This document shows, one piece after another, positions 23,591 through 32,094 of a stretch of 64,000 bases of DNA (position 1 is the first letter of the stretch; each line of letters starts with the position of its first letter). This DNA comes from JBLEFH01 sp047345645 (GTDB lineage: Bacteria > Pseudomonadota > Alphaproteobacteria > Rhodobacterales > Rhodobacteraceae): NCBI GenBank assembly GCA_047345645.1, contig JBLEFH010000001.1. One strand, given 5' to 3'. The position numbers and the translations under genes are program-made. The notes below the pieces were generated by a model that ran no database searches, was not told the origin of the DNA, and saw nothing but the letters and a program-made list of their open reading frames with translations.

Positions 23591-23974
23591 TTACTTGTTC
23601 AAAAGAGACAATGTTTGCGACGCCATATTTCGGGCCTGATCAAAGACTTTCAGATTGGCTTCGTAACTCCGCTGCGCCTCGCGCGCGTCCGCGATTTCCA
23701 ACATGAGATCGACCGACGATCCCTTGTAATACCCATCTTCGCCTGCGAGCGGATGCGCAGGGTCATACACATCGGGAAGCTCCGCCTGATCGAGCCGCAC
23801 CCGCCCGGCTTTCACGGCCACGTCTTCCGACAGCGACGTATGAAAGGGCAATGTCTTGCGCCGATAGCCCGGCGTGTCCGCATTGGCGATATTTTCGGAC
23901 GTCACCTTAAGCCGCTGCGCCTGCGCATTCATGCCGCTGGCGGCCGCCGAAATCGAACCAAGCAAATCTCCCAT
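23591..23974 (-). CDS. flgC: Flagellar proximal rod protein FlgC
   Basis: A 127-residue rod protein with the N-terminal GMNAQAQRLKVTSENIANAD helix and the C-terminal SVDLMLEIADAREAQRSYEA, followed by NLKVFDQARNMASQTLSLL. It polymerises with FlgB and FlgF to form the proximal rod. It is 9 bases from flgB and 12 from fliE. Confidence 0.96.
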   Translation of the reverse strand: MGDLLGSISAAASGMNAQAQRLKVTSENIANADTPGYRRKTLPFHTSLSEDVAVKAGRVRLDQAELPDVYDPAHPLAGEDGYYKGSSVDLMLEIADAREAQRSYEANLKVFDQARNMASQTLSLLNK

Positions 23975-23983
23975 AACGTCTCC

Positions 23984-24358
23984 TTATTTCCCGATACTGC
24001 CGCGCAGAACGCGCATGGCCGATTTGTAGACGCCATTGGCCAGCTCATGCTCCATCCGCACATCGCTCATCCGCTGCATCTGATCCTCCAGCGAGATGTC
24101 ATTGCCATTCGGGGAGGCGAGCGTGCCAAGCTTCGTCCGCGACGCCTGCGCTTGGCCTTTCGGCGAGAGCAGATGCCCGGCGCGTGTCGCTTTCATCGCA
24201 ATGCCGTCAAAAGACGTTCCGAAATCTTCGAGATCCGCGCCTTTGAAGCCCGGTGTATCCGCATTGGCGATGTTCCGGCTGATGAGAGAAAGCCGCGATT
24301 CGGCATGGCGCGCCAAGCCATTCGCGTTTTGTGTGACTGAATATTTGAACAGATCCAC
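23984..24358 (-). CDS. flgB: Flagellar proximal rod protein FlgB
   Basis: A 124-residue rod protein (ARHAESRLSLISRNIANADT near the start, GFKGADLEDF next, and a C-terminal MEHELANGVYKSAMRVLRGS). It is the first rod subunit gene of the minus-strand flgB-to-fliL run. It begins with GTG at 24358, 80 bases from the divergent fliI. A GGAGAA sequence lies just upstream of the GTG. Confidence 0.94.
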   Translation of the reverse strand: MDLFKYSVTQNANGLARHAESRLSLISRNIANADTPGFKGADLEDFGTSFDGIAMKATRAGHLLSPKGQAQASRTKLGTLASPNGNDISLEDQMQRMSDVRMEHELANGVYKSAMRVLRGSIGK

Positions 24359-24438
24359 AGGGTTCTCCTCTCGCTTTCAAGCAAGGCTTAACCAGTCTTC
24401 GTTGAGAAAGGGTAAGCAGCGATCCTGAGGAGGCTTCG
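24359..24438. promoter_or_regulatory. Divergent flgB/fliI promoter interval with a TTAACC half-site
   Basis: The 80 bases between flgB and fliI must hold promoters for both runs. TTAACC at 24388-24393 matches a half-site for the alphaproteobacterial cell-cycle regulator CtrA, which controls flagellar genes in many Rhodobacteraceae. A full TTAA-N7-TTAA site was not seen, so this is only a candidate. Confidence 0.4.
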
Positions 24439-25755
24439 ATGGAGACCGATTTCGCGTCTTTAACCCGTAAAATACAACGTATTTCGCCGTTTTCGCGCTT
24501 TGGGAAAGTCGTGAAGGTCAACGAATCGGAGTTGCATCTGAAAGGGGTGACGCCTGAAACGCAGCTTGGCGATGCGATTCTTCTGAGCCTTTCCAACGGC
24601 GATATCCTTGGCGGTGAGATTGTTAGCCTCACGGGCGATCACGCCGTTGCCATGACCTATGCGCCGTGCCGAGGCGTTGCGCTTGGCGATCTCGTCGAAA
24701 TCCGCGCGCCGCAGCCGCTCTGCCCGCATCTGTCCTGGCGCGGGCGGATCATCGACGCATTTGGCGCCCCGCTCGACGGACGCCCGCTTGCGAACGGCCC
24801 AAACGAGACGCCGCTCCATCGAAAACCGCCGCCCGCCGCGACCCGGCGGCGCCTGGGCGTTCGGCTTCAAACAGGCATGCGCTGTCTCGATACGCTTTTG
24901 CCGATTGTCGAAGGTCAGCGCATTGGTCTTTTCGCAGGATCGGGCGTTGGCAAGACGACACTTCTGGCAACCATGGCCAAAAAAGTCCCAGCCGACGTTA
25001 TCGTTTGCGCGCTGATCGGCGAGCGTGGTCGTGAACTGCGCGCCTTCGTCGAAGACGCGCTCGGTCCGGAAGGGCTGGAGCGGGCGATTGTCGTCACCGC
25101 GACCTCGGATCAGTCGCCGCTGATCAAACGCCGCGCCGCTTATACCGCGATGGCCGTCGCGGAATATTTCTGCGCCCAAGGCATGCACAGTCTGCTCCTC
25201 ATGGATTCAGTCACGCGCTTCGCCGAGGCACATCGCGAGATTGCGCTCATGGCTGGCGAGCCGCCTTCGCTCCGCGCCTACCCGCCCTCAACGGCGCATC
25301 TGATCTCATCGCTAATAGAGCGCGCTGGTCCTGGTCCAGAGGGTGCGGGCATGATTTCCGCAGTTTTCTCCGTTCTCGTGGCGGGCTCCGATATGGAGGA
25401 GCCGGTCGCAGACATGACGCGCGGTTGCCTCGACGGACATATCGTCATGGATCGCACTATTGCGGAGCGCGGACGCTTCCCGGCAATTGATCTTTTGAAA
25501 AGCGTTTCGCGTTCGCTACCGGAAGCCGCCACTGAAGGTGAGAACAAACTCATCGCGGACGCGCGTCGGATGCTTTCAAAATATGAGCAGGCAGAACCGA
25601 TGCTTCAGACGGGGCTCTATTCTTCGGGTGCCGATAAGGAAACAGACCGCGCGATCAAAATCTTTGAAAACCTCGACAGCTTTTTGGGCCAAGCGACGGA
25701 TGAGCCGATCCAAAGCAGCTTTCACGCACTTCGACGCATTCTAGCAGCGAGTTAG
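24439..25755 (+). CDS. fliI: Flagellar export ATPase FliI
   Basis: A 438-residue F1-beta-like ATPase. Walker A is AGSGVGKTT at residues 166-174; Walker B and the Glu-bearing segments are in LLMDSVTRFAEAHREIA. The export-type motif GEPPSLRAYPPS is close to the family signature GEPPATRGYPPS. FliI energises substrate unfolding and delivery to the FlhA/FlhB gate. Its regulator FliH is not in the window. The ATG follows CTGAGGAGG. The last 4 bases overlap the convergent DUF1217 gene. Confidence 0.96.
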   Translation: METDFASLTRKIQRISPFSRFGKVVKVNESELHLKGVTPETQLGDAILLSLSNGDILGGEIVSLTGDHAVAMTYAPCRGVALGDLVEIRAPQPLCPHLSWRGRIIDAFGAPLDGRPLANGPNETPLHRKPPPAATRRRLGVRLQTGMRCLDTLLPIVEGQRIGLFAGSGVGKTTLLATMAKKVPADVIVCALIGERGRELRAFVEDALGPEGLERAIVVTATSDQSPLIKRRAAYTAMAVAEYFCAQGMHSLLLMDSVTRFAEAHREIALMAGEPPSLRAYPPSTAHLISSLIERAGPGPEGAGMISAVFSVLVAGSDMEEPVADMTRGCLDGHIVMDRTIAERGRFPAIDLLKSVSRSLPEAATEGENKLIADARRMLSKYEQAEPMLQTGLYSSGADKETDRAIKIFENLDSFLGQATDEPIQSSFHALRRILAAS

Positions 25756-26576
25756 TAGCGGGAGCTGAGAAGTGAGCCCGAGCCGAATCCATTTTGCAAA
25801 ATCGTGAGAGCCGTACTTGCGGGTGAATAATCCGCAATCCCATTTGCGATTTGATCTTTCAAAAGATAGTCGCGCACGACTTTGTCCGCGAGCTTCGGAT
25901 CCGACAGATCGCCGACCTTCGCTTGATACCGTCGCTCGAAGCGATCAGCGAAAATACCATGTTGCTGATCGATATCGAGTTTTCCAACATCACTCGGGAG
26001 GCCCAAAGCGGACTCAATGACTTTGCGAAGTTGCGTTTGTCCCATGATGTTGAACCAGCGTGCGGCTTCATTCGTAGAGCCATCAACGAGAGCGCCGATT
26101 TCACGTTTAAAAGCGAGAGCCGTCTCCATCGCCGGCTGTGTTTGGCCAACCGCAGCTTCAAACGAGCGCGTCTGATAGTTCTGAACGATTGAGTTAATCG
26201 TCGTGTTGTTGAGCGGTTGCGACGCGTTTGGCTTGTCAAATCCAAACGCCTCCGCCAGTCGCCGGTATCGACGATCTGTCAGCTTGTTTGCGAAGGCATT
26301 TTCATCTGTTGTGCCCTCGCGCAAAACCTTCTCGATGAAATATTTGCTGTTAATGTCATGCGAGAGGCCAAATGCGCCTAGAGTCACCTTCATGAGCCGA
26401 TAGTCAGAAACCAGATCTGCGGCGTTTTTGACATTCGAAATGTTGTCTTTGAAGTATGCGATCTCGCGCTGAAGTGTCGGGTCTTTGGAGAAAACCGTAT
26501 ATTGCTGGTCGTAATTGCGTTCGAGGACCTTAAAACCTGCGAGTCCGGAGACCGGAATGGCGGGAACAAAGCTCAT
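25752..26576 (-). CDS. DUF1217 flagellar-cluster protein
   Basis: A 274-residue soluble protein matching the DUF1217 family, found almost only in flagellar clusters of Rhizobiales and Rhodobacterales. NYDQQYTVFSKDPTLQREIA and LTDRRYRRLAEAFGFD are its recognisable repeats; the protein is nearly all helical with no signal peptide or membrane segment. Its function is not established; roles as a secretion substrate or assembly factor have been suggested by location only. It is the last gene of the flagellin-flaF-flbT run and starts in an ATGA overlap with flbT. Confidence 0.85.
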   Translation of the reverse strand: MSFVPAIPVSGLAGFKVLERNYDQQYTVFSKDPTLQREIAYFKDNISNVKNAADLVSDYRLMKVTLGAFGLSHDINSKYFIEKVLREGTTDENAFANKLTDRRYRRLAEAFGFDKPNASQPLNNTTINSIVQNYQTRSFEAAVGQTQPAMETALAFKREIGALVDGSTNEAARWFNIMGQTQLRKVIESALGLPSDVGKLDIDQQHGIFADRFERRYQAKVGDLSDPKLADKVVRDYLLKDQIANGIADYSPASTALTILQNGFGSGSLLSSRY

Positions 26577-26980
26577 GCGATGCCTCCGAACGATAAGATT
26601 CGCTGCTCGCGCGGCAGAAGCTTCTTGAGGGACTTCATCGTGAGATAGAAGTTGCCGCTCAGCACCGCCGTTGTCGCTTCATCAAGAGTTCGTCGGCTAT
26701 CTGAGTCCCGAAAAACTTGACTGAGTTCTTCCAAGGCAACGATAAGATCGGACTTCGTCTCGGTCCCATTCGCCTCGGATGCGAGCACCAATTGCGCCTT
26801 GTAGATGGCCCGTTTAACGGGCGTATCGACGTCTTTCGGGTGGATTGCATCTTTGAGCCGCAGGACATTTACATCCGGCGATGCCACGGAGAGAGAGGTG
26901 CGCCGATCGCCATTCACCAAAACAGCGCCGTTAATCATCACGCGCTCGCCGGGCTTCAATTTCAAAACGAGGCCGCTCAT
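26573..26980 (-). CDS. flbT: Flagellin synthesis repressor FlbT
   Basis: A 135-residue protein. The N-terminal LVLKLKPGERVMINGAVLVN is the FlbT family signature. In Caulobacter FlbT binds the flagellin mRNA leader and promotes its decay until the hook is complete. The flagellin gene sits two genes upstream with a 5' interval of 190 bases, so the same post-transcriptional control is plausible here. Start and stop overlap flaF and DUF1217 by ATGA. Confidence 0.94.
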   Translation of the reverse strand: MSGLVLKLKPGERVMINGAVLVNGDRRTSLSVASPDVNVLRLKDAIHPKDVDTPVKRAIYKAQLVLASEANGTETKSDLIVALEELSQVFRDSDSRRTLDEATTAVLSGNFYLTMKSLKKLLPREQRILSFGGIA

Positions 26981-27357
26981 ACCGCTGTTTCCAAATTGGC
27001 GCGGAGCCCGCGCATCACGGCCGTATTGATCTCGACGAGAGCGGTCAAATCAGCCTCGCCTTTGAGGACCTTACTGCTGTGATGCTGCGTGAATTCTTGA
27101 AGATAAATAAGGCGGGCCCGCAAGTCGGCAGGGAGCTTGTTTTTCTCATGAAGAACGTCGGCGGCGAGCAGACGCCACAAATCGCGATTTTTGCCAATTG
27201 CGGTCGCGATCTGGCTGAATGTTGCACTCGCGTCGAGGCAGGCGCTCAGATCAGCCGTGCATTTTGCAAAGGCGCGATATTCGGTGTCGCGTGGATCTGG
27301 AAGCGTGGTCTTGATTGCTTGGTAACCAAGGACGGGATCTTGCGACATCATCTGCAC
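26977..27357 (-). CDS. flaF: Flagellin biosynthesis regulator FlaF
   Basis: A 126-residue helical protein of the FlaF family (LFFMKNV is not in this frame; the true frame has NRDLWRLLAADVLHEKNKLP and LRARLIYLQEFTQHHSSKVL). FlaF counteracts FlbT and is needed for flagellin translation in Caulobacter. The GTG at 27357 is 8 bases after AGGAG and is preferred over ATG codons at 27351 and 27348. It is separated from the flagellin stop by 59 bases that hold a strong hairpin. Confidence 0.9.
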   Translation of the reverse strand: MQMMSQDPVLGYQAIKTTLPDPRDTEYRAFAKCTADLSACLDASATFSQIATAIGKNRDLWRLLAADVLHEKNKLPADLRARLIYLQEFTQHHSSKVLKGEADLTALVEINTAVMRGLRANLETAV

Positions 27358-27385
27358 GGCCTAAACTCCTAACTTGAAATAGTGT

Positions 27386-27409
27386 GGCTGGGGCGCGGAC
27401 GCCCCAGCC
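27386..27409 (-). terminator. Strong hairpin between flagellin and flaF
   Basis: A perfect 10-base GC-rich stem (27386-27395 with 27400-27409) closes on a tetranucleotide loop, TCCG in the transcript sense. No T run follows on the minus strand, so it is more likely an mRNA 3'-end stabiliser, attenuator or processing site than a full terminator. It would let flagellin mRNA accumulate above flaF-flbT mRNA. Confidence 0.65.
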
Positions 27410-27416
27410 TGTCTTC

Positions 27417-28328
27417 TTAACGGAAGAGCGACAGAAGATTCTGCGGCGCCTGGTTGGCAATCGACAGAGCCTGCGTGCCAAGCTGCTGCTGCACCTGAAG
27501 TGCCTGAAGGCGAGCCGATGCTTCTTCCATATCGGCATCGACAAGAGCGCCAACACCCATCTTCAGAGCATCTGCTTGACCTTTCAGGAATTCATTCTGG
27601 CTTTCAATACGTGCACGCGCCGAGCCGAACGATGTTGCAACGCTCTTCATATAGTCAAGCGCGCGATCAAGGTTGTCGAGCTGAGCTTTATTGTCGCCGT
27701 CGCCGCCAGTCCCTTGCACGATTGCTGCGGCGAAGGTCGCAACATCCGTGTAGTCAGCCTCGCCAGCAGTCCGGTTTTGCAGAATGTTGAACATCTCTGC
27801 CAGAACGTTTTCACCGGTCACAGTCATCGCTTCGCTCGAGACAGTGCCATCGGTGGCACGTTTGATCGAAACCGTGATGTTCTGGTTGGTCGCTGCCTTC
27901 GACGTGTCTGCGCCGTGGATCAGGTTCGTTCCATTATACTGCGCCGAAGTCGCGATCGATCCGATGGTCTCACCAATTTTGGTGAGCTTCGCATTGATAT
28001 CCGTGTATTCCTGCGTGCCCGTCGCGACGTTTTGCCGCTGAACCACCAGCTCCTGCGCACCTTTGATTTGCTCAACGATCTGTTCCGACGCGTTGCTTGC
28101 GACAGCCAGCATCTGTTCGGACGAGTCCAGGGATTTCGACAGACGCGTGAGCGACGAGATGTCGGAGCTCATGGTCGTTGCAATGGCCCAGTTTGCGGCG
28201 TCGTCTTTTGCAGTCGACACGCGTTTACCGGTCGCGATTTGATTTTGCACTTCAGTCATATTGTTGTTCGTTGCACGCAGCGTCTGAAGAGCAACCATTG
28301 CACCGTTGTTGGTCAGAATGGACGACAT
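27417..28328 (-). CDS. fliC: Flagellin
   Basis: A 303-residue flagellin. The N-terminal D0/D1 region (SSILTNNGAMVALQTLRATN onward to about 140) and C-terminal D1/D0 region (ARARIESQNEFLKGQADALK, then LQALQVQQQLGTQALSIANQ and PQNLLSLFR) are both complete. The variable middle is short, as in other Rhodobacteraceae flagellins. It is the only flagellin gene in the window. flaF and flbT directly downstream fit translational control. An AAAGGA ribosome site precedes the ATG. Confidence 0.97.
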   Translation of the reverse strand: MSSILTNNGAMVALQTLRATNNNMTEVQNQIATGKRVSTAKDDAANWAIATTMSSDISSLTRLSKSLDSSEQMLAVASNASEQIVEQIKGAQELVVQRQNVATGTQEYTDINAKLTKIGETIGSIATSAQYNGTNLIHGADTSKAATNQNITVSIKRATDGTVSSEAMTVTGENVLAEMFNILQNRTAGEADYTDVATFAAAIVQGTGGDGDNKAQLDNLDRALDYMKSVATSFGSARARIESQNEFLKGQADALKMGVGALVDADMEEASARLQALQVQQQLGTQALSIANQAPQNLLSLFR

Positions 28329-28518
28329 TTTGTATTCCTTTCAATGATGCGAAATTTAATGCATCTTTTGAGTTTGCCTTGCGGCTTTGAGCGTCTTTCT
28401 GACGGGGGCGGCGCTGACCGCCTGACGTGCTGTCTGTGTGAAGATTTTCAGAAATTCACTAATCAACCTATAAAATATAAGGTTTACGCTCTCTTTTATC
28501 TCGAAGTATTTATGAAAA
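28329..28518 (-). promoter_or_regulatory. Flagellin 5' leader and promoter interval
   Basis: The 190 bases between flgI and flagellin hold no gene. The part near flgI is AT-rich and the part near flagellin is GC-rich with the repeated sequence CTCAAA (once followed by GCCGC, once by AG). No clear sigma-54 or sigma-28 promoter was recognised by eye. It probably includes the flagellin promoter and the leader on which FlbT would act. Confidence 0.45.
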
Positions 28519-29622
28519 TTATTGGACAATAAGGTCGGCATGTAGAGCGCCTGCCGCCTTAATTGTTTTGAGAATTTCAATCATATCGCGGGGTGTGACG
28601 CCTAACGCGTTCAGCCCTTCGATCACGGATGGAAGCGACACACTGTCATCTATCATAGCGAGTTGCGTGCCGGGCTCCTCCTCGATGGCCACATCCGTGC
28701 GGGGAACAACAACGGTCTCGCCGTTTTGAGAGAACGGATTCGGTTGAGAAACCGCGGGTGTCTCACGGACCTTCAACGTCAGACCGCCCTGGCTGATCGC
28801 GACGCGAGAGATCCTCACGTCAGATCCGAGAACGATGGTGCCGGAGCGCTCGTCAATGACGACACGAGCAGGTTGAGATGCTTGGATCTCAAGGTTTTCC
28901 ATCAAGGAAAGGACATGTGCCGGCGAGCGCGTCGGCGCTTTCGAAAGGTCCAAGGTGACGGTTCCCGCGTCCCGCATGAGCGCAATTGGTCTTTTGAAGT
29001 AAGCGTTAATGCTATTTTCGATGCGCGAGGCGGTGGTGAAGTCGGGGCTTCGCAAAGCAAGCGTGAGATCGGTTAGAGTGGAAAAATCGAAGGCAACTTC
29101 CCGCTCCACCCGTGCTCCCGAAGGGATGATCCCTGACGTCGGGACGCCTTGAGTCTCGGAGGCTGCGTCTCCCTCCACACTCACGCCTCCAGCGATAACG
29201 GTTCCTTGGCCAACGGCGTAAATCTGTCCGTCTGCTGCGTTCAGTGGCGTCATGATAAGAGTTCCGCCGCGAAGACTTTTTGCATCGCCGATTGCGGCTA
29301 CGGAAACGTCGATCCGAGATCCCCTGCGGGCAAACGGCGGCAATGCGCCAGTCACAAGCACCGCGGCAACGTTTTTTGCGCGGAACTGTTCGTCGGTAAC
29401 GTTAACGCCTAGCCTTTCGAGAAGATTGGCCATGGCGTCTTCTGTGAAGGGGCTATTACGAAGACCATCACCCGTTCCTGGGAGGCCGACCACGAGACCA
29501 TAGCCAACGAGATCGTTGCCTCTCACGCCTTCGACTTCAACAAGATCCTTCAAGCGCGCTTGGCCGGCGAAAGCGGTCGAAAAGAAAAGCGGCAGAACTA
29601 GGAGTAGAGTGAGGATGCGCAC
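28519..29622 (-). CDS. flgI: Flagellar P-ring protein FlgI
   Basis: A 367-residue periplasmic protein with a signal peptide (MRILTLLLVLPLFFSTAFA). It begins the mature part with RLKDLVEVEGVRGNDLVGYG, the hallmark of FlgI, followed by GLPGTGDGLRNSPFTEDAM, and ends PRDMIEILKTIKAAGALHAD. It forms the ring in the peptidoglycan layer with help from FlgA (21085-21498). It follows flgL by 3 bases. Confidence 0.97.
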   Translation of the reverse strand: MRILTLLLVLPLFFSTAFAGQARLKDLVEVEGVRGNDLVGYGLVVGLPGTGDGLRNSPFTEDAMANLLERLGVNVTDEQFRAKNVAAVLVTGALPPFARRGSRIDVSVAAIGDAKSLRGGTLIMTPLNAADGQIYAVGQGTVIAGGVSVEGDAASETQGVPTSGIIPSGARVEREVAFDFSTLTDLTLALRSPDFTTASRIENSINAYFKRPIALMRDAGTVTLDLSKAPTRSPAHVLSLMENLEIQASQPARVVIDERSGTIVLGSDVRISRVAISQGGLTLKVRETPAVSQPNPFSQNGETVVVPRTDVAIEEEPGTQLAMIDDSVSLPSVIEGLNALGVTPRDMIEILKTIKAAGALHADLIVQ

Positions 29623-29625
29623 AAG

Positions 29626-30624
29626 TTAACTCAGGTGGCTGAAAAGATTGAGACGTGAGAGCCTGGTGGTGATCTGATATGTGGCTTGCAGCTGCGTCTG
29701 AAGATGTTCATATCGCGACGCCGCCTCATATTGATCGACGCCGATTAGGTTATTTTTTTCCATTTGAAGCACAGTTCGTTGAGATGCTAGGGCAATCGAT
29801 CTCTCTTCGACGCGCGCAAGATTATAGCCTATCGCGGCGGTTCTTTCCGTAAGCTTTGAGCCGCTCTCCAGAAGATCCATGGATGCGTTTGCAGCGAGCT
29901 TTTTCTGCTCATCTTGGGACAGAGACGTGGCTCCTTGAGACACAAGATTAAGCTTCGCAAAGTTTTTCAATACACCAACAATAGCGGGATCGATGGCTCT
30001 CGTAGAAACCTCTACCTCTGTCTGATCTGAAACGCGCGCGTCTGGTGCGGAAATTTCCGAACCGAGATATCGCGACGTTTCAAACGCACCGCCGGGTGCG
30101 AAGTAGGATTCAACAGCATTTTCTACGTCTGCGGCTGTTGTCGCCGCAGCGACTGCCACAGAAAGATCCGTCATGATGTTCTCGTGGTCCGCGATAGCTG
30201 GACGGTCGGTTGCTGCACCCGAGAACAGGGATTGACCTGCGTAAGAACTGTTTAAATGCCGAACCGCATCTTCAAAGCGCCCTTCAGCTGTCACAAGCTT
30301 TAATTTCAACTCGTGAAAGTTTTTCCCAGCAGCGTCAGTGATTTCGGCGGGAAAATCTCCTACCAGGCCGTTTATGGCTTCAAGCGCGCTCACAGTTGCA
30401 TTTCCGCGCCCAACCGAAAGCTGAAGATTTTTTTCCTGAACCTCCCAAGCACGCAGATTTCGCTCAACCGCATAGAGATGGCTCACATCGCCCTTTAAAT
30501 GCGCAAGTTTGTTCTCGGCCAGCCCGGTTGTAATTTCATAGCCTGCCTTCTTCATTTCTTGATTTGTGAAGCGCATGTTGGCTTTCAACGAGAGAGATTG
30601 CGACAAGTTGGAAACAGAAAACAC
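29626..30624 (-). CDS. flgL: Hook-filament junction protein FlgL
   Basis: A 332-residue flagellin-like protein. The N-terminal half resembles the flagellin D0/D1 helices (LKANMRFTNQEMKKAGYEIT), and the position directly after flgK supports FlgL, not a second flagellin. The C-terminal helices are LVGVDQYEAASRYEHLQ-like (here NLIGVDQYEAASRYEHLQTQ) and ATYQITTRLSRLNLFSHL. It joins the hook to the filament with FlgK. It is a divergent member, as usual in this order. Confidence 0.9.
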   Translation of the reverse strand: MFSVSNLSQSLSLKANMRFTNQEMKKAGYEITTGLAENKLAHLKGDVSHLYAVERNLRAWEVQEKNLQLSVGRGNATVSALEAINGLVGDFPAEITDAAGKNFHELKLKLVTAEGRFEDAVRHLNSSYAGQSLFSGAATDRPAIADHENIMTDLSVAVAAATTAADVENAVESYFAPGGAFETSRYLGSEISAPDARVSDQTEVEVSTRAIDPAIVGVLKNFAKLNLVSQGATSLSQDEQKKLAANASMDLLESGSKLTERTAAIGYNLARVEERSIALASQRTVLQMEKNNLIGVDQYEAASRYEHLQTQLQATYQITTRLSRLNLFSHLS

Positions 30625-30633
30625 GTTGACCTC

Positions 30634-32082
30634 TTAAATCTGGAGCAGGTTTTTCAGCATCTCATCAGCAATCGAAAAGACCTTCGTATTCGCGAGATAA
30701 GCATTCTCGATTTCGAGGATCTTCTGCGTTTCCTCGTCAGTGTTGACGGCAGTCAGACCTAATTCTTCCTCGCGAAGGCGATCAAATTTCACGCTCGAAA
30801 AAGCGGCGTTGCTTTCGGATATATGCTGATCTTGTTTCGCCGCTGCGGCCAGAAACTCGCCGAAGCCAACTGCGCTCAGCGCCTGTCCCGTTGCACCCGC
30901 GTGCACTTTGACTGCGCTGAAGGCTGAGGACATCGCGCCCAAAAGCGTTGCGTCGGCGGCGGGTCCATAGGCGGTCGCGCCGAGACCGTCGCGGAGTTTG
31001 TAGATATCACCGCTGGCCGGTGCGACATTGGCGTTCAAGGTTAGACGTGCGGCAATGCCAGGCTGATGAGCGGAGTCAAACTTTAGACCGTTGTCAGTGA
31101 AGAGCGCAGGATCGGCGGCACCTAGAGTGGGGTCTGCCACGTCGGCTTGAAAACGTGTTGCGAGATCCGCCGCTAGATCGTCAAGATTATTTGCCACCGA
31201 GACAGCACGCATGTCGCGGATCTTCAGCATGGCTTCGATTTTACCGCCGGTGAACAGTTCAGCCGAAGAGAGCGCGGTGGGCTGTCCATCTACGGAGACA
31301 TCGGAGAGTTGCCCTCCCGAGATCGTCTTCTCCTGCGTCACAACTGCGGTCGGCGTGAAGTTCAGTTTTCGCGCTTTACCGTCTAGAAGCATTGCGCCTC
31401 CAGGCGTGAAAATTGCAACGCTGTCCTGGTCCCTGCGAACGACGTTGATCTCCATGAGTTTACCGAGCTCATCGAGATGGCCTTGCCGCTCGTCTTCCAG
31501 CGAGAGTGCATCCAGACCGCGTTGATGCGCGCTGGTGATATCGCCGTTCAGCTTTTCGATGCGCTCAATCAAGGTATTTGAGGTTGAGACGGCCTTCCCA
31601 ATATCATGATCGGCGCTCGTACGTAGATCTTGTATCGTTCTCGCGGCAGATTGGATTTGATCCACAACATCTTGTGACGCGGTTTGAAGCTGCTTTAGTC
31701 GCACAGTGGATGAAGGGTCCGCCTCGGCGGAGGCGATTGCCAAGCCGAAGGTGGTCAGCGCACCGACGATTCCATCGCTCGTTCCAGGGTCACCGAAAAT
31801 ATCTGCCAATGTTGCCAACTTGTCGGCTTCATACTGCGAGGCTTCGTTTTCGCCGCCGCTGGCGCGCCGAAGCGTGGTCGCCTGCAGGTTCGTTTGACGC
31901 GTTGTATCGACAACTTGAACGCCAGCCCCGTGATTGCCGAGTTGCGTCGGCGTGAGCTCGACACGCCTTTTGGTATAGCCTTCTGTCATCGCATTTGCGG
32001 TGTTGCTCGCGATGACAGACGCGGAGCGCGAGTAAGCGTTGAGGCCGCTCAGAGCATTATTGATTGCCGAACCGATGGTCAT
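30634..32082 (-). CDS. flgK: Hook-filament junction protein FlgK
   Basis: A 482-residue protein with the N-terminal rod/hook motif (ALSGLNAYSRSASVIASNTA, NAMTEGYTKRRVEL) and the C-terminal DEETQKILEIENAYLANTKV followed by FSIADEMLKNLLQI, as in FlgK. The central region (about 200-330) carries the FlgK-like variable domain. It is shorter than E. coli FlgK (547). It is 9 bases from flgL and 12 from flgE. Confidence 0.95.
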   Translation of the reverse strand: MTIGSAINNALSGLNAYSRSASVIASNTANAMTEGYTKRRVELTPTQLGNHGAGVQVVDTTRQTNLQATTLRRASGGENEASQYEADKLATLADIFGDPGTSDGIVGALTTFGLAIASAEADPSSTVRLKQLQTASQDVVDQIQSAARTIQDLRTSADHDIGKAVSTSNTLIERIEKLNGDITSAHQRGLDALSLEDERQGHLDELGKLMEINVVRRDQDSVAIFTPGGAMLLDGKARKLNFTPTAVVTQEKTISGGQLSDVSVDGQPTALSSAELFTGGKIEAMLKIRDMRAVSVANNLDDLAADLATRFQADVADPTLGAADPALFTDNGLKFDSAHQPGIAARLTLNANVAPASGDIYKLRDGLGATAYGPAADATLLGAMSSAFSAVKVHAGATGQALSAVGFGEFLAAAAKQDQHISESNAAFSSVKFDRLREEELGLTAVNTDEETQKILEIENAYLANTKVFSIADEMLKNLLQI

Positions 32083-32094
32083 TCTATGCGGCCC

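Noticed and set aside
24359..24438. Full CtrA site (TTAA-N7-TTAA) between flgB and fliI
   Set aside because: Only a TTAACC half-site could be found; the full spacing does not match.
28465..28484. Short AT-rich inverted repeat between flgI and flagellin
   Set aside because: Only five-base arms with a 10-base spacer; too weak for a terminator or operator claim.
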